This document shows positions 1-7,232 of a DNA stretch of 64,000 nucleotides, piece after piece. Below the pieces are notes generated by a model that was given only the letters and a program-made list of their open reading frames with translations, was not told the DNA's origin and did not search any database. The stretch spans positions 1,101,426 through 1,165,425 of the forward strand of contig NZ_RBIL01000001.1 of the NCBI RefSeq assembly GCF_003633755.1, written 5' to 3'. The position numbers and the translations under genes were made by a program. The stretch is from Solirubrobacter pauli (GTDB taxonomy: Bacteria; Actinomycetota; Thermoleophilia; Solirubrobacterales; Solirubrobacteraceae). Within the stretch, counting starts at the first letter, position 1; the number at the start of each line of letters is the position of its first letter.

Positions 1-420
1 GATCAGGAAGTCGACGACCGCCGCGTGGTGGTCGGCGACCAGCGCGGCGTCGCGACGCTGCAGCTCGGGCTCGCGGTCGAGCACGCGCAGCATCGTCCCG
101 TCCGATGCGGGGTCGTCCAGGCGCAGCATCGCCAGCAACGCGCCGACGAGCGCGTCGAGCGCGCCCTGGTCCGCGGGCTGCGCGTCCAGCAGCTGCGCGA
201 ACCGACCGACCTGCTCGGCGTGACGGTGGAAGACGATGTCCTCCTTGCGCGGGAAGTGCCGGAAGACGGTCCGCGGCGCGACGCCGGCCGCCTCGGCGAT
301 CTGCTCGACCGAGGTGGCGGCGAACCCCTGGGCGAGGAAGAGCCGCTGCGCCGCCGCGACGATCTCCGCTCGCGCACGGGCGCGGTTGCGTTCACGGAGC
401 GACGGATGCGGGTCTGGCAC
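1..420 (-). CDS. TetR/AcrR-family repressor (3' end outside window)
   Basis: DNA-binding repressor, 140 codons visible; the C-terminal ligand domain continues beyond the window edge. The N-terminal helix-turn-helix is clear at about residues 10-55, with the recognition region TSVEQIAEAAGVAPRTVF followed by the family-typical FRHFPRKEDIV. The start is a GTG at 420, directly after the short Arg-rich lead-in PDPHPSLRERNRARARAEI. It is divergent from the MMPL exporter gene with only 66 nt between starts and an inverted repeat in that gap, so it most likely represses the exporter and itself. Inducer unknown. Confidence 0.88.
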   Translation of the reverse strand, partial: MPDPHPSLRERNRARARAEIVAAAQRLFLAQGFAATSVEQIAEAAGVAPRTVFRHFPRKEDIVFHRHAEQVGRFAQLLDAQPADQGALDALVGALLAMLRLDDPASDGTMLRVLDREPELQRRDAALVADHHAAVVDFLI

Positions 421-438
421 AGCGAAAATCCTAACCGC

Positions 439-464
439 CTAAGCTGACAGTCACTGCCACTTAG
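439..464. promoter_or_regulatory. Candidate TetR operator between regulator and exporter
   Basis: An imperfect dyad with outer arms CTAAG and CTTAG and an inner palindrome CAGTCACTG lies midway in the divergent gap. The related half-motif CAGT recurs at about 466-469 and 476-479. Position and symmetry are what a TetR-family repressor would use to control both divergent genes; binding is inferred only. Confidence 0.45.
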
Positions 465-486
465 ACAGTTGGAGTCAGTTCTCACG

Positions 487-2505
487 ATGCAACGCCTTCT
501 TCTCCTGCCCACGGGCCGCCGATCGCGGTACGTGGTCGCCGTGCTCGCCGTGCTGATCGCGGGCGGGTTGTCCTCGCAGGCGGGCAAGCTCGAGTCGGTC
601 CAGAAGCGCGACCTGGCGGCGTTCCTGCCCGGTGACGCCGAGTCCGTCGCGGCGCTGAAGGCGACGCGCGGGTTCCCGTCCGGCGACGTGAGCCCCGCCG
701 TGGTCGTCGTCGCGCGCGAGGCCGGGCTGACCGAGCAGGACCGACAGGCGCTGAACGCGCTGCGCGAGCTCGACCTGCCGCTCGCGTCTCCCCGCGCACC
801 GGAGCCGACGTTCACCGAGGACGGGCAGGCCGGCCTGCTGGCGCTGCCGCTGAAGGGCGAGAACTCCGACACCGTGTCCGAGGCGGTCGAGCGGCTGCGC
901 GACCAGTCGTTCCCCGACGGGCTCCAGCACGCCGTCACGGGGCCCGCGGGCTTCTCCACCGACCTCAAGAACGTCTTCGCCGGCGCGGACACGCGGCTGC
1001 TCGCGGTCACCGGCGGCCTCGTCCTGCTCCTGCTGATCCTGATCTACCGCTCGCCGATCTTCTGGCTGATCCCGTTCTTCACGGTGATCCTCACCGAGGG
1101 CGCGACCCGTGGCCTCGCGGCGCTGCTGGGCGAGGCCGGCCTGGTCATCAACGGCCAGAACGCCGGCATCCTCTCCGTGCTCGTCTTCGGCGCCGCGACG
1201 GACTACGCGCTGCTGCTGGTCGCGCGCTACCGGGAGGAGCTCACGCGTCACGAGACCTCCGGCGCCGCGATGGCGCAGGCGCTCAAGGGCGCCGCCCCCG
1301 CGATCCTCGCGTCGGGCGCGACCGTCATCGCCGGCCTGCTGACGCTCGTGTTCGCCGCGGTCGACTCGTCCGCGTCGATCGGCCCGCTCGGCGCCGCGGG
1401 CGTCGCCGTCGCGCTCGCCTTGAGCGTCACCCTCCTCCCCGCCACGCTCGTGATCGCCGGACGGCGGGCGTTCTGGCCGCGGATCCCGCACCATGGCGAC
1501 GACGTGAGCGACGACCACCGCGTCTGGCACCGCCTCGGCGGCGCGATCGCCAAGCGCCCACGCCCGTTGTGGGTCGGCTCGACCGTCGTGCTGGTGATCC
1601 TCGCGCTCGGCCTGACCGGCCTGGACACGTCGCTCACGCAGGAGCAGCAGCTGCGCGGGAACCCGGAGGCGGTCGCCGGCCAGGAGCTGCTGGGCGAGCA
1701 CTTCCCGGCCGGGCTGTCGGCGCCGGCGAGCGTGATCGTCCCGCGCGGCGGTGACGTGCAGGCCGTCAAGAACGCGATCGACAACGACATCCAGCGCGAG
1801 GAGGAGGGCGAGCCGGGCACGCAGCTCAGCGTCGTCCTCGCCGACGACCCGTTTAGCGAGGACGCCGTGCAGGCGATCCCGCGGCTGCGCGCCGCGGTCC
1901 ACGCGGCCGAGCCGAAGGCGCTCGTCGGCGGCCAGACCGCGCAGTCCTACGACCTGCGTGACGCGGCCGAGCGCGACAACCTCGTGATCCCGCCGCTGAC
2001 GCTCGGCGTCGTCCTGCTCGTGCTGATCCTGCTGCTGCGCGCCCTGGTCGCGCCGCTGCTCCTGCTGGTCGCGACCGCGCTGTCGGCCGCCGCCGCGCTC
2101 GGTGCCGGCGTCGTGATCTTCGACGTCATCCTCGACCTGCCCGCGGTCGACCCCGCGCTGCCGCTGCTGGCGTTCGTGTTCCTCGTCGCCCTCGGGATCG
2201 ACTACACGATCTTCCTGATGGCCCGCGCGCGCGAGGAGACCGAGCAGGTCGGCACCCGCCGGGGCGTGCTGGCCGCGCTGGCGGTCACCGGCGGGGTGAT
2301 CACGTCGGCGGGCATCGTGCTCGCGGGGACGTTCTCCGCGCTCGCCGTGCTCCCGCTGGTCGTGCTGACGCAGCTGGGCACGGTGGTCGCGTTCGGCGTC
2401 CTGCTGGACACGCTGCTCGTGCGCAGCGTGCTCGTCCCGGCGCTCGTGCATGACGTCGGCGCCAAGGTCTGGCTGCCGTCGAGGCTCGCCCGCCGCGACG
2501 AGTAG
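487..2505 (+). CDS. MMPL/RND-family membrane transporter
   Basis: Proton-driven export pump of the MmpL/YdfJ class, about 672 residues. The order is typical: one N-terminal membrane helix (about 12-32), an extracytoplasmic domain, a block of helices at about 170-330, a helix near 361-380 opening the second half, a second extracytoplasmic domain, and a final helix block at about 505-655. Both blocks carry the family GAATDYALLLVARYREEL / GIDYTIFLMARAREE signature after a helix. I place the start at ATG 487, because GGAG at 471-474 is a usable ribosome site; an in-frame TTG at 469 sits upstream of it. The substrate cannot be told from sequence; TetR control suggests an inducible lipid or drug exporter. 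Confidence 0.9.
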   Translation: MQRLLLLPTGRRSRYVVAVLAVLIAGGLSSQAGKLESVQKRDLAAFLPGDAESVAALKATRGFPSGDVSPAVVVVAREAGLTEQDRQALNALRELDLPLASPRAPEPTFTEDGQAGLLALPLKGENSDTVSEAVERLRDQSFPDGLQHAVTGPAGFSTDLKNVFAGADTRLLAVTGGLVLLLLILIYRSPIFWLIPFFTVILTEGATRGLAALLGEAGLVINGQNAGILSVLVFGAATDYALLLVARYREELTRHETSGAAMAQALKGAAPAILASGATVIAGLLTLVFAAVDSSASIGPLGAAGVAVALALSVTLLPATLVIAGRRAFWPRIPHHGDDVSDDHRVWHRLGGAIAKRPRPLWVGSTVVLVILALGLTGLDTSLTQEQQLRGNPEAVAGQELLGEHFPAGLSAPASVIVPRGGDVQAVKNAIDNDIQREEEGEPGTQLSVVLADDPFSEDAVQAIPRLRAAVHAAEPKALVGGQTAQSYDLRDAAERDNLVIPPLTLGVVLLVLILLLRALVAPLLLLVATALSAAAALGAGVVIFDVILDLPAVDPALPLLAFVFLVALGIDYTIFLMARAREETEQVGTRRGVLAALAVTGGVITSAGIVLAGTFSALAVLPLVVLTQLGTVVAFGVLLDTLLVRSVLVPALVHDVGAKVWLPSRLARRDE

Positions 2506-2516
2506 GGTCAAGCGCC

Positions 2517-3878
2517 ATGCGGACCTTCGATGTGGTGGTGATCGGGGCAGGACCGGCCGGCGAGGTGGCCGCGGGGCGCCTCGCGGAGCACGGCCTCGAC
2601 GTGGCGATCGTCGAGGATCGGCTCGTCGGCGGCGAGTGCTCGTTCTGGGCGTGCATGCCGTCGAAGGCGCTGCTGCGCCCGTACGAGGCGCTGGCCGAGG
2701 CCAAGCGGATCCCCGGCGCGGCCGAGGCGGTGACCGGGGCGCTCGACGTGGCGGCGGTGCTCGCCCGCCGCGACGAGATCATCCACGACCTCGACGACAG
2801 CGCGCAGCTGCCGTGGCTGGAGGACCGCAAGGTCACGCTGATCCGCGGTCACGGCCGGCTGAGCGGCGAGCGGCGCGTCCGGGTCGGTGACGAGGAAGTC
2901 GAGGCGCGCAAGGCCGTCTTCCTCGCCCCCGGCTCGTTGCCGCTGATGCCGCCGATCGAGGGCCTGGACGCGATCGACGACGCGTGGACGAACCGCGACG
3001 CGACGACCACCAAGGAGATCCCCGAGAGCATGGTCGTGATGGGCGGCGGCGTCGTCGGCGTCGAGATGTCCCAGGCGTTCCAGACGCTCGGCTGCCAGGT
3101 CACGCTGATCGAGGGCGCGCGCCGGCTGCTTCCCAACGAGGAGGAGTTCGCCTGCATCCAGCTCACGGAGGCGCTCGAGGCGCTCGGCGTGAACATCCGC
3201 ACGGGGCGCAAGGCGACCAAGGTCGAGCAGGAAGCCGACGGCATGGTCACCGTGCACATGGACGACGGCACCACGGCCACCGGCGAGAAGCTGCTGGTCG
3301 CGCTCGGGCGTGATCCGTCGACGAAGGACCTCGGGCTCGAGGTCGTCGGGCTCGAGCCGGGCAAGACGATCGACGTCGACGAGCAGCACCGCGTGCCCGG
3401 CCACGACTGGCTGTACGCGCTCGGCGACGTCAACGGCATCGCGCTGTTCACGCACATGGGCAAGTACCAGGCCCGACTGGCCGCCGACCACGTGCTCGGC
3501 CAGGACCACTCGCTCACGCACGGCGCGAACGGGAAGCTGTCCCCCCGCGTGGTCTTCACCGAGCCGCAGGTCGCGGCGGTCGGGCACACGTCGGAGACCG
3601 CGACGGAGGCCGGCATCGACTTCGAGGTCGTCGAGACGTCGACGTCGGGCAACGCGGGCGGGTCGTTCTACGGCCGCAACGCCGAGGGCACGACGCGCTG
3701 GCTCGTCGACAAGCAGCGCGGCGTGGTGATCGGCTGCACGATCACGGGCGCCGAAGTCGCCGACTTCCTGCACGCGGCGACGATCGCGATCGTCGGCGAG
3801 GTGCCGGTGGCGCGGCTCGCGCACGCGGTGCCGTCCTTCCCCACCCGCAGCGAGATCTGGCTGAAGCTGGCGGGTTAA
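2517..3878 (+). CDS. FAD-dependent pyridine nucleotide-disulfide oxidoreductase
   Basis: Class I flavoprotein disulfide reductase of the dihydrolipoamide dehydrogenase/mercuric reductase superfamily, 453 residues. FAD-binding Rossmann motif VVIGAGPAGEVAAG starts at residue 8; the redox-active pair C41-X4-C46 sits in GGECSFWACMPSK; a second Rossmann motif VMGGGVVGVEM near 173 binds NAD(P)H. The C-terminal dimerisation domain ends in HAVPSFPTRSEIW, which keeps the catalytic-dyad His and Glu region although the usual HAHPT spacing is altered. No lipoamide complex genes are nearby, so lipoamide is not assured; a mycothione or other disulfide reductase role is possible. Starts 12 nt after the MMPL stop, so it may be co-transcribed. 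Confidence 0.85.
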   Translation: MRTFDVVVIGAGPAGEVAAGRLAEHGLDVAIVEDRLVGGECSFWACMPSKALLRPYEALAEAKRIPGAAEAVTGALDVAAVLARRDEIIHDLDDSAQLPWLEDRKVTLIRGHGRLSGERRVRVGDEEVEARKAVFLAPGSLPLMPPIEGLDAIDDAWTNRDATTTKEIPESMVVMGGGVVGVEMSQAFQTLGCQVTLIEGARRLLPNEEEFACIQLTEALEALGVNIRTGRKATKVEQEADGMVTVHMDDGTTATGEKLLVALGRDPSTKDLGLEVVGLEPGKTIDVDEQHRVPGHDWLYALGDVNGIALFTHMGKYQARLAADHVLGQDHSLTHGANGKLSPRVVFTEPQVAAVGHTSETATEAGIDFEVVETSTSGNAGGSFYGRNAEGTTRWLVDKQRGVVIGCTITGAEVADFLHAATIAIVGEVPVARLAHAVPSFPTRSEIWLKLAG

Positions 3879-3889
3879 AGCAAAGGGAC

Positions 3890-3918
3890 GCGGAGGGAGC
3901 CGGTCGAGGTCCCTCCGC
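3890..3918 (+). terminator. Hairpin downstream of the flavin oxidoreductase
   Basis: Perfect 9-bp arms GCGGAGGGA / TCCCTCCGC separated by 11 nt, beginning 12 nt after the stop codon. There is no T-run, so it is a GC-rich hairpin-only terminator candidate. Confidence 0.6.
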
Positions 3919-4062
3919 AGAACGCAGCGCAAGCGCCGGCATTCACGTCGGGCGGCGGGCCTTTCGCCTCATGGCCTCGCTCTTTCCGTCTCAACCTCCG
4001 CGTCTGGGTGAACCCTATTTCGGGCTGAGCGCGCGGCGCAAGGGTCGCTTGTGCGGTTTATC

Positions 4063-4107
4063 ACGCAATCTGCGTAATTTCGAAGCTCGTCGAACTTCTG
4101 GTACGAT
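4063..4107 (+). promoter_or_regulatory. Candidate promoter and operator for small ORF and GST
   Basis: This is the most AT-rich stretch nearby. A dyad ACGCA-ATC-TGCGT (4063-4075) lies just upstream of a possible -35 TTCGAA (4079-4084), followed after exactly 17 bp by TACGAT (4102-4107) as -10. Transcription would start near 4114 and give a leader of about 25 nt carrying the strong AAGGAAGG ribosome site before ATG 4140. The -35 match is only partial. Confidence 0.4.
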
Positions 4108-4139
4108 CGCCATCGAACTATCAGAAGGAAGGTCAGCTC

Positions 4140-4229
4140 ATGCCTCAGACCGCCACTCCCACTCCTGTCGCCACCACGACCGCCAAGCCGCCGTTCCGGC
4201 GGCTGGTGGTGTTCACCGGCAAGCCCTGA
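4140..4229 (+). CDS. 29-residue ORF upstream of the xi-class GST
   Basis: Short ORF (ATG 4140, TGA 4227-4229) preceded by the strongest ribosome site in this region, AAGGAAGG at 4125-4132, 7 nt from the ATG. The first half is Thr/Pro/Ala-rich (TATPTPVATTTA); the second half is basic-hydrophobic, ending FRRLVVFTGKP. It stops 16 nt before the GTG of the GST gene, which has no good ribosome site of its own, so the small ORF may act as a leader for translational coupling. A secreted or modified peptide is possible, but no maturation genes are present. I do not recognise a family. Confidence 0.6.
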   Translation: MPQTATPTPVATTTAKPPFRRLVVFTGKP

Positions 4230-4245
4230 CGGGCATCTCCACCCT

Positions 4246-5079
4246 GTGACCTCCGGAGCCTTCGTCCGCCAGAAGAGCCAGTTCCGCGATCGCCCCGAGG
4301 GCGGTCCGGACCGTCATCACCTGTACGTCGCCCTGGCCTGCCCGTGGTCCCAGCGGGCGGCGATCGTCCGGGCGGTCACAGGGTTGGAGATCGGCATCTC
4401 GTACGCCCATCCGTACCGCGACGAGCGCGGGTGGGCCTTCACCGGTGACCGGTTCACCGACGACGTCAACGGCTTCGCGTTCCTCCAGCAGGCCTATGAC
4501 AGCAGCGACCCGAGCTTCGAAGGCCGCGTCTCCGTCCCCGTGCTGTGGGACAAGGAGGCCGGCCGGATCGTCAACAACGAGTCGGCCGACATCGTCGTGA
4601 TCTTCGACGAGTGGACCGGCGGCACGCTCTACCCGGCCGACAAGCGGGCGGAGATCGACGAGGTCGGGGCCTGGATCTACGAGGCGTTCCAGAACGGCGT
4701 CTACCGCGCCGGGTTCAGCCGCTCACAGCGCGCGTACGACGAGGCGTTCGCCGGCGTCTTCAGCGCGCTGGACCGGATGGAGGCCCTGCTCGCCGACCGC
4801 CGGTACCTGACCGGCGACGCGATCACGCTCGCCGACTGGCGCCTGCTGCCGACGCTCCTGCGGTTCGACGCCGTCTACCACACGCACTTCCGCTGCAACG
4901 GCAGGCGGCTGATCGAGTACCCGAACCTGCTCCGCTACACCCGCGACCTCTACGCCCAGCCGGGCGTCGCCGACACGTTCGCGCTCGACGAGGTCAAGGA
5001 GCACTACTACACGACGCACGACGAGCTGAACCCGAAGCGGATCATCCCCGCCGGGCCGCTCGACCTCGGGTTCACCTAG
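4246..5079 (+). CDS. Xi-class glutathione transferase / glutathionyl-hydroquinone reductase-like
   Basis: Cytosolic thioredoxin-fold reductase of the YqjG/ECM4 family, 277 residues. The catalytic Cys is C32 in LACPWSQRAAIV, preceded by the family lead FVRQKSQFRD; the all-helical C-terminal domain includes YLTGDAITLADWRLLPTLLR and the xi-class Tyr-rich tail. Known members reduce S-glutathionyl hydroquinones. Actinobacteria generally use mycothiol rather than glutathione, so the physiological thiol is open. The start is GTG 4246, giving a protein shorter at the N-terminus than E. coli YqjG. It ends convergently with smpB, sharing CTAG at 5076-5079. Confidence 0.88.
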   Translation: MTSGAFVRQKSQFRDRPEGGPDRHHLYVALACPWSQRAAIVRAVTGLEIGISYAHPYRDERGWAFTGDRFTDDVNGFAFLQQAYDSSDPSFEGRVSVPVLWDKEAGRIVNNESADIVVIFDEWTGGTLYPADKRAEIDEVGAWIYEAFQNGVYRAGFSRSQRAYDEAFAGVFSALDRMEALLADRRYLTGDAITLADWRLLPTLLRFDAVYHTHFRCNGRRLIEYPNLLRYTRDLYAQPGVADTFALDEVKEHYYTTHDELNPKRIIPAGPLDLGFT

Positions 5080-5516
5080 CGGCGGAAGCTCCGCTCGATC
5101 TCGCGCTTCATCTCGCGCTCCTTGATCGAGTGGCGCTTGTCCTTGGCGTCCTTGCCGCGCCCGAGCGCGATCTCGACCTTGGCGTGGCGGCCCTTGAAGT
5201 AGAGCCGCGTCGGGACGAGCGTCAGGCCCTTCTCCTTGGTCTTGCCGATCAGCTTCTCGATCTCACGCCGGTGCATGAGCAGCTTGCGCGGCCGCTCGGG
5301 CTCGTGGTTCTCGCGCGTGGCCTGCGGATACGGCGCGATGTGGACGTTGTGCAGCCACACCTCGCCGTTGTAGACGGTCGCGTACCCGTCCTTGATGACC
5401 GCCTTCTTGTCGCGCAGGGACTTGACCTCGGTGCCGGTGAGCACCATGCCGCACTCCCACTTGTCCAGCAGGTTGTACTTGTACGACGCCTGGCGGTTGT
5501 TGGCGATGTCGGCCAC
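5076..5516 (-). CDS. smpB: SsrA-binding protein SmpB
   Basis: tmRNA-binding protein for rescue of stalled ribosomes, 146 residues, full length. Hallmarks are the OB-fold start NRQASYKYNLLDKWECGMVL, TGTEVKSLRDKKA, and the basic C-terminal helix KDKRHSIKEREMKREIERS that enters the mRNA channel. Start is GTG 5516. It lies 19 nt downstream of the copper-protein gene on the same strand and is probably read from the same transcript. No tmRNA gene is visible next to it. Confidence 0.97.
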   Translation of the reverse strand: MADIANNRQASYKYNLLDKWECGMVLTGTEVKSLRDKKAVIKDGYATVYNGEVWLHNVHIAPYPQATRENHEPERPRKLLMHRREIEKLIGKTKEKGLTLVPTRLYFKGRHAKVEIALGRGKDAKDKRHSIKEREMKREIERSFRR

Positions 5517-5535
5517 ACCCCCATTTTGACAGGAG

Positions 5536-5889
5536 CTACCGCACGTTCAGGACCGTGCGCATCCCCAGCCGTTTGTGGCCCTCGATCGAGCAGTAGAGCT
5601 CCCACTTGCCCTTCGTCAGCTTGCCCCGCCACTCGGCGACGGCGCCGGGCAGCGTCTCCGGCACGGAGGCGATCCGCGCGCGGACCTTGCCGAGCGGGCG
5701 CAGCTTGAGGTCGTGCGGGTCCTCTCCGCGGATCGCGAGCTGGACGATCGCCGGCCCCGGCCTGACCGTCGTGCGCGAGAGCGTGAAGCGGAACTCGGTC
5801 GCCTCGACGAGCACGCGCGACGGCGCCGCGGCCTGCGCGGGGGCAACGAGCGCGAGGAACAGACTCGAACCCACGATCCAGCGCCTCAT
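5536..5889 (-). CDS. Secreted cupredoxin-like blue copper protein
   Basis: Small exported protein of 117 residues: signal peptide (MRRWIVGSSLFLALVAPAQA, cleavage after about residue 20-22) and one beta-sandwich domain. All four type-1 copper ligands are recognisable: H59 in EDPHDLKL, then C100, H105 and M110 in YCSIEGHKRLGM. This predicts one-electron transfer outside the membrane. Its ATG overlaps the DUF1501 stop by 4 nt (ATGA), so it is translationally coupled to that gene. The partner oxidase or reductase is not in the window. Confidence 0.85.
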   Translation of the reverse strand: MRRWIVGSSLFLALVAPAQAAAPSRVLVEATEFRFTLSRTTVRPGPAIVQLAIRGEDPHDLKLRPLGKVRARIASVPETLPGAVAEWRGKLTKGKWELYCSIEGHKRLGMRTVLNVR

Positions 5890-7232
5890 TTGAGGATCAC
5901 CGGGCGGCCGATGTTGCGCGCGTCCGGCAGGACGGCCAGCGGGTCGACGCCGAACCAGTCCCCGCAGAGCGCGCCGTAGAGGCCGCGGAAGTCCGACGTG
6001 GCGCGCAGGTTGCCCTGGGCGTCGAGCTTGTCCACGCCCGGGAACTCGCCGATCATCCGGCCCGCGGCGCGCGTCCCGATCAGGAAGCCGACGCCGGCCG
6101 CGCCGTGGTCGGTGCCCGACCCGTTCTCAGCCGCGCGGCGCCCGAACTCCGACCACACGAGGGTGAGCACGCGGTCGGCGAGCCCGCGCGCCTCGAGATC
6201 GCGCTGGAAGGCGAGCAGCGAGTCGAACGTGAGCTGGAGGTTCTTGGGCAACGTCTCCTCCTGGTTGGCGTGGGTGTCCCACGTGCCGGGAGCGCGGACG
6301 GAGGCGGCCCGCACCGGCAGCCCGGCGGCGAGCATCGCGGCGAAGCCGGCGAGGCGCTTCGGGAAGGCGTCGCTGGACTGCGGGTAGGCGGCAGCCGACG
6401 CGTAGGCGGGCTTGCCGTCGTTGCCGAGCGGGGCGAGCGCGTCGCGCACGGTCCCGGCGAACGCGGCCGCCTGCGCGGCCTGAGCGATCGCGGGGTCGTC
6501 CGCGCCGAGCAGCGAGCGGCCGATGTTCGTGAACGCGGGCACGGCGAGGTCCCCCGCCGGCCCCCAGGCGCCGGGTGCCCAGAAGCCGAAGTCCTCGGGC
6601 TTGTCGAGCGCCGCGACCGGGTTGCGCGCCGTGGCCAGCGACGGCGCCAGCTGGCCGTCGAGGGAGACGCCCTGCAGTGGGTTGTCGGCGGCGCCGATGC
6701 GGTCGAGCACGCGGCCGAGCCAGCCCGTGCGCAGGTTGGCGTCCAGCGCGCCGACCTCCCAGAAGTGCCGCGAGGTGAAGTGCGACTGGTCCGCGCCGGT
6801 GTAGCCGACCGCGGGGAGCACGGACACCTTGCCCTCCGCGTGCAGGTCGGCGAGCGCGTTCACCGACGGGTGCCAACGCAGCCGCGGGTCCTCGGCGAAC
6901 GGGCGGCCGTCTTTCAGCGCCAGCTGCGGGCGCAGGCGCCGGTAGGTCGCGTCCTCCACCGGGGCGAGCACGGACAGCGAGTCCACGCCGCCGTCGAGGA
7001 AGACGTTGAGCAGCACGGTGCCCGGTCCGCCCGCCTGCGCGTGCGCGACGCCGGCCTCGAACACGGGCAGCTTCGCCAGCTTGCCCGCGCCGTACACCGC
7101 CAGGCCGAGGCCGGCGGAGCGCAGCAGCAACGACCGGCGGGACAGCCCGGTGCCGGCCGGCGCGGGCATGCCGGGCTCGATCGCGGGAAGGCCCGCGGAC
7201 GCGCGGGCGTGCTCGGTGCAGCAGGTGTTCAT
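5886..7232 (-). CDS. DUF1501-family Tat-exported protein
   Basis: 448 residues. The N-terminus carries a twin-arginine signal, LSRRSLLLRSAGLGLAVYG, so the protein is exported folded. The rest matches the DUF1501 (sulfatase-like fold) family: FLDGGVDSLSVLAP near the start, WDTHANQE and the metal-site-like WSEFGRRAAENGSGTDHGAA toward the end. The family has no established biochemistry; it almost always sits beside a DUF1800 gene, as here. ATG 7232 overlaps the upstream DUF1800 stop by 4 nt, and its own stop overlaps the cupredoxin start, making a three-gene coupled unit. Confidence 0.9.
   Translation of the reverse strand: MNTCCTEHARASAGLPAIEPGMPAPAGTGLSRRSLLLRSAGLGLAVYGAGKLAKLPVFEAGVAHAQAGGPGTVLLNVFLDGGVDSLSVLAPVEDATYRRLRPQLALKDGRPFAEDPRLRWHPSVNALADLHAEGKVSVLPAVGYTGADQSHFTSRHFWEVGALDANLRTGWLGRVLDRIGAADNPLQGVSLDGQLAPSLATARNPVAALDKPEDFGFWAPGAWGPAGDLAVPAFTNIGRSLLGADDPAIAQAAQAAAFAGTVRDALAPLGNDGKPAYASAAAYPQSSDAFPKRLAGFAAMLAAGLPVRAASVRAPGTWDTHANQEETLPKNLQLTFDSLLAFQRDLEARGLADRVLTLVWSEFGRRAAENGSGTDHGAAGVGFLIGTRAAGRMIGEFPGVDKLDAQGNLRATSDFRGLYGALCGDWFGVDPLAVLPDARNIGRPVILK

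Noticed and set aside
4140-4229. Lasso or other RiPP precursor
   Set aside because: No maturase, protease or exporter genes adjacent; a leader or coupling role is simpler.
3971-4249. A 92-residue frame covering the space before the GST
   Set aside because: No ribosome site, no conserved pattern, and it runs through the promoter-like island and in another frame across the better-supported 29-residue ORF.
5517-5535. tmRNA gene next to smpB
   Set aside because: The gaps on both sides of smpB are far too short for ssrA.
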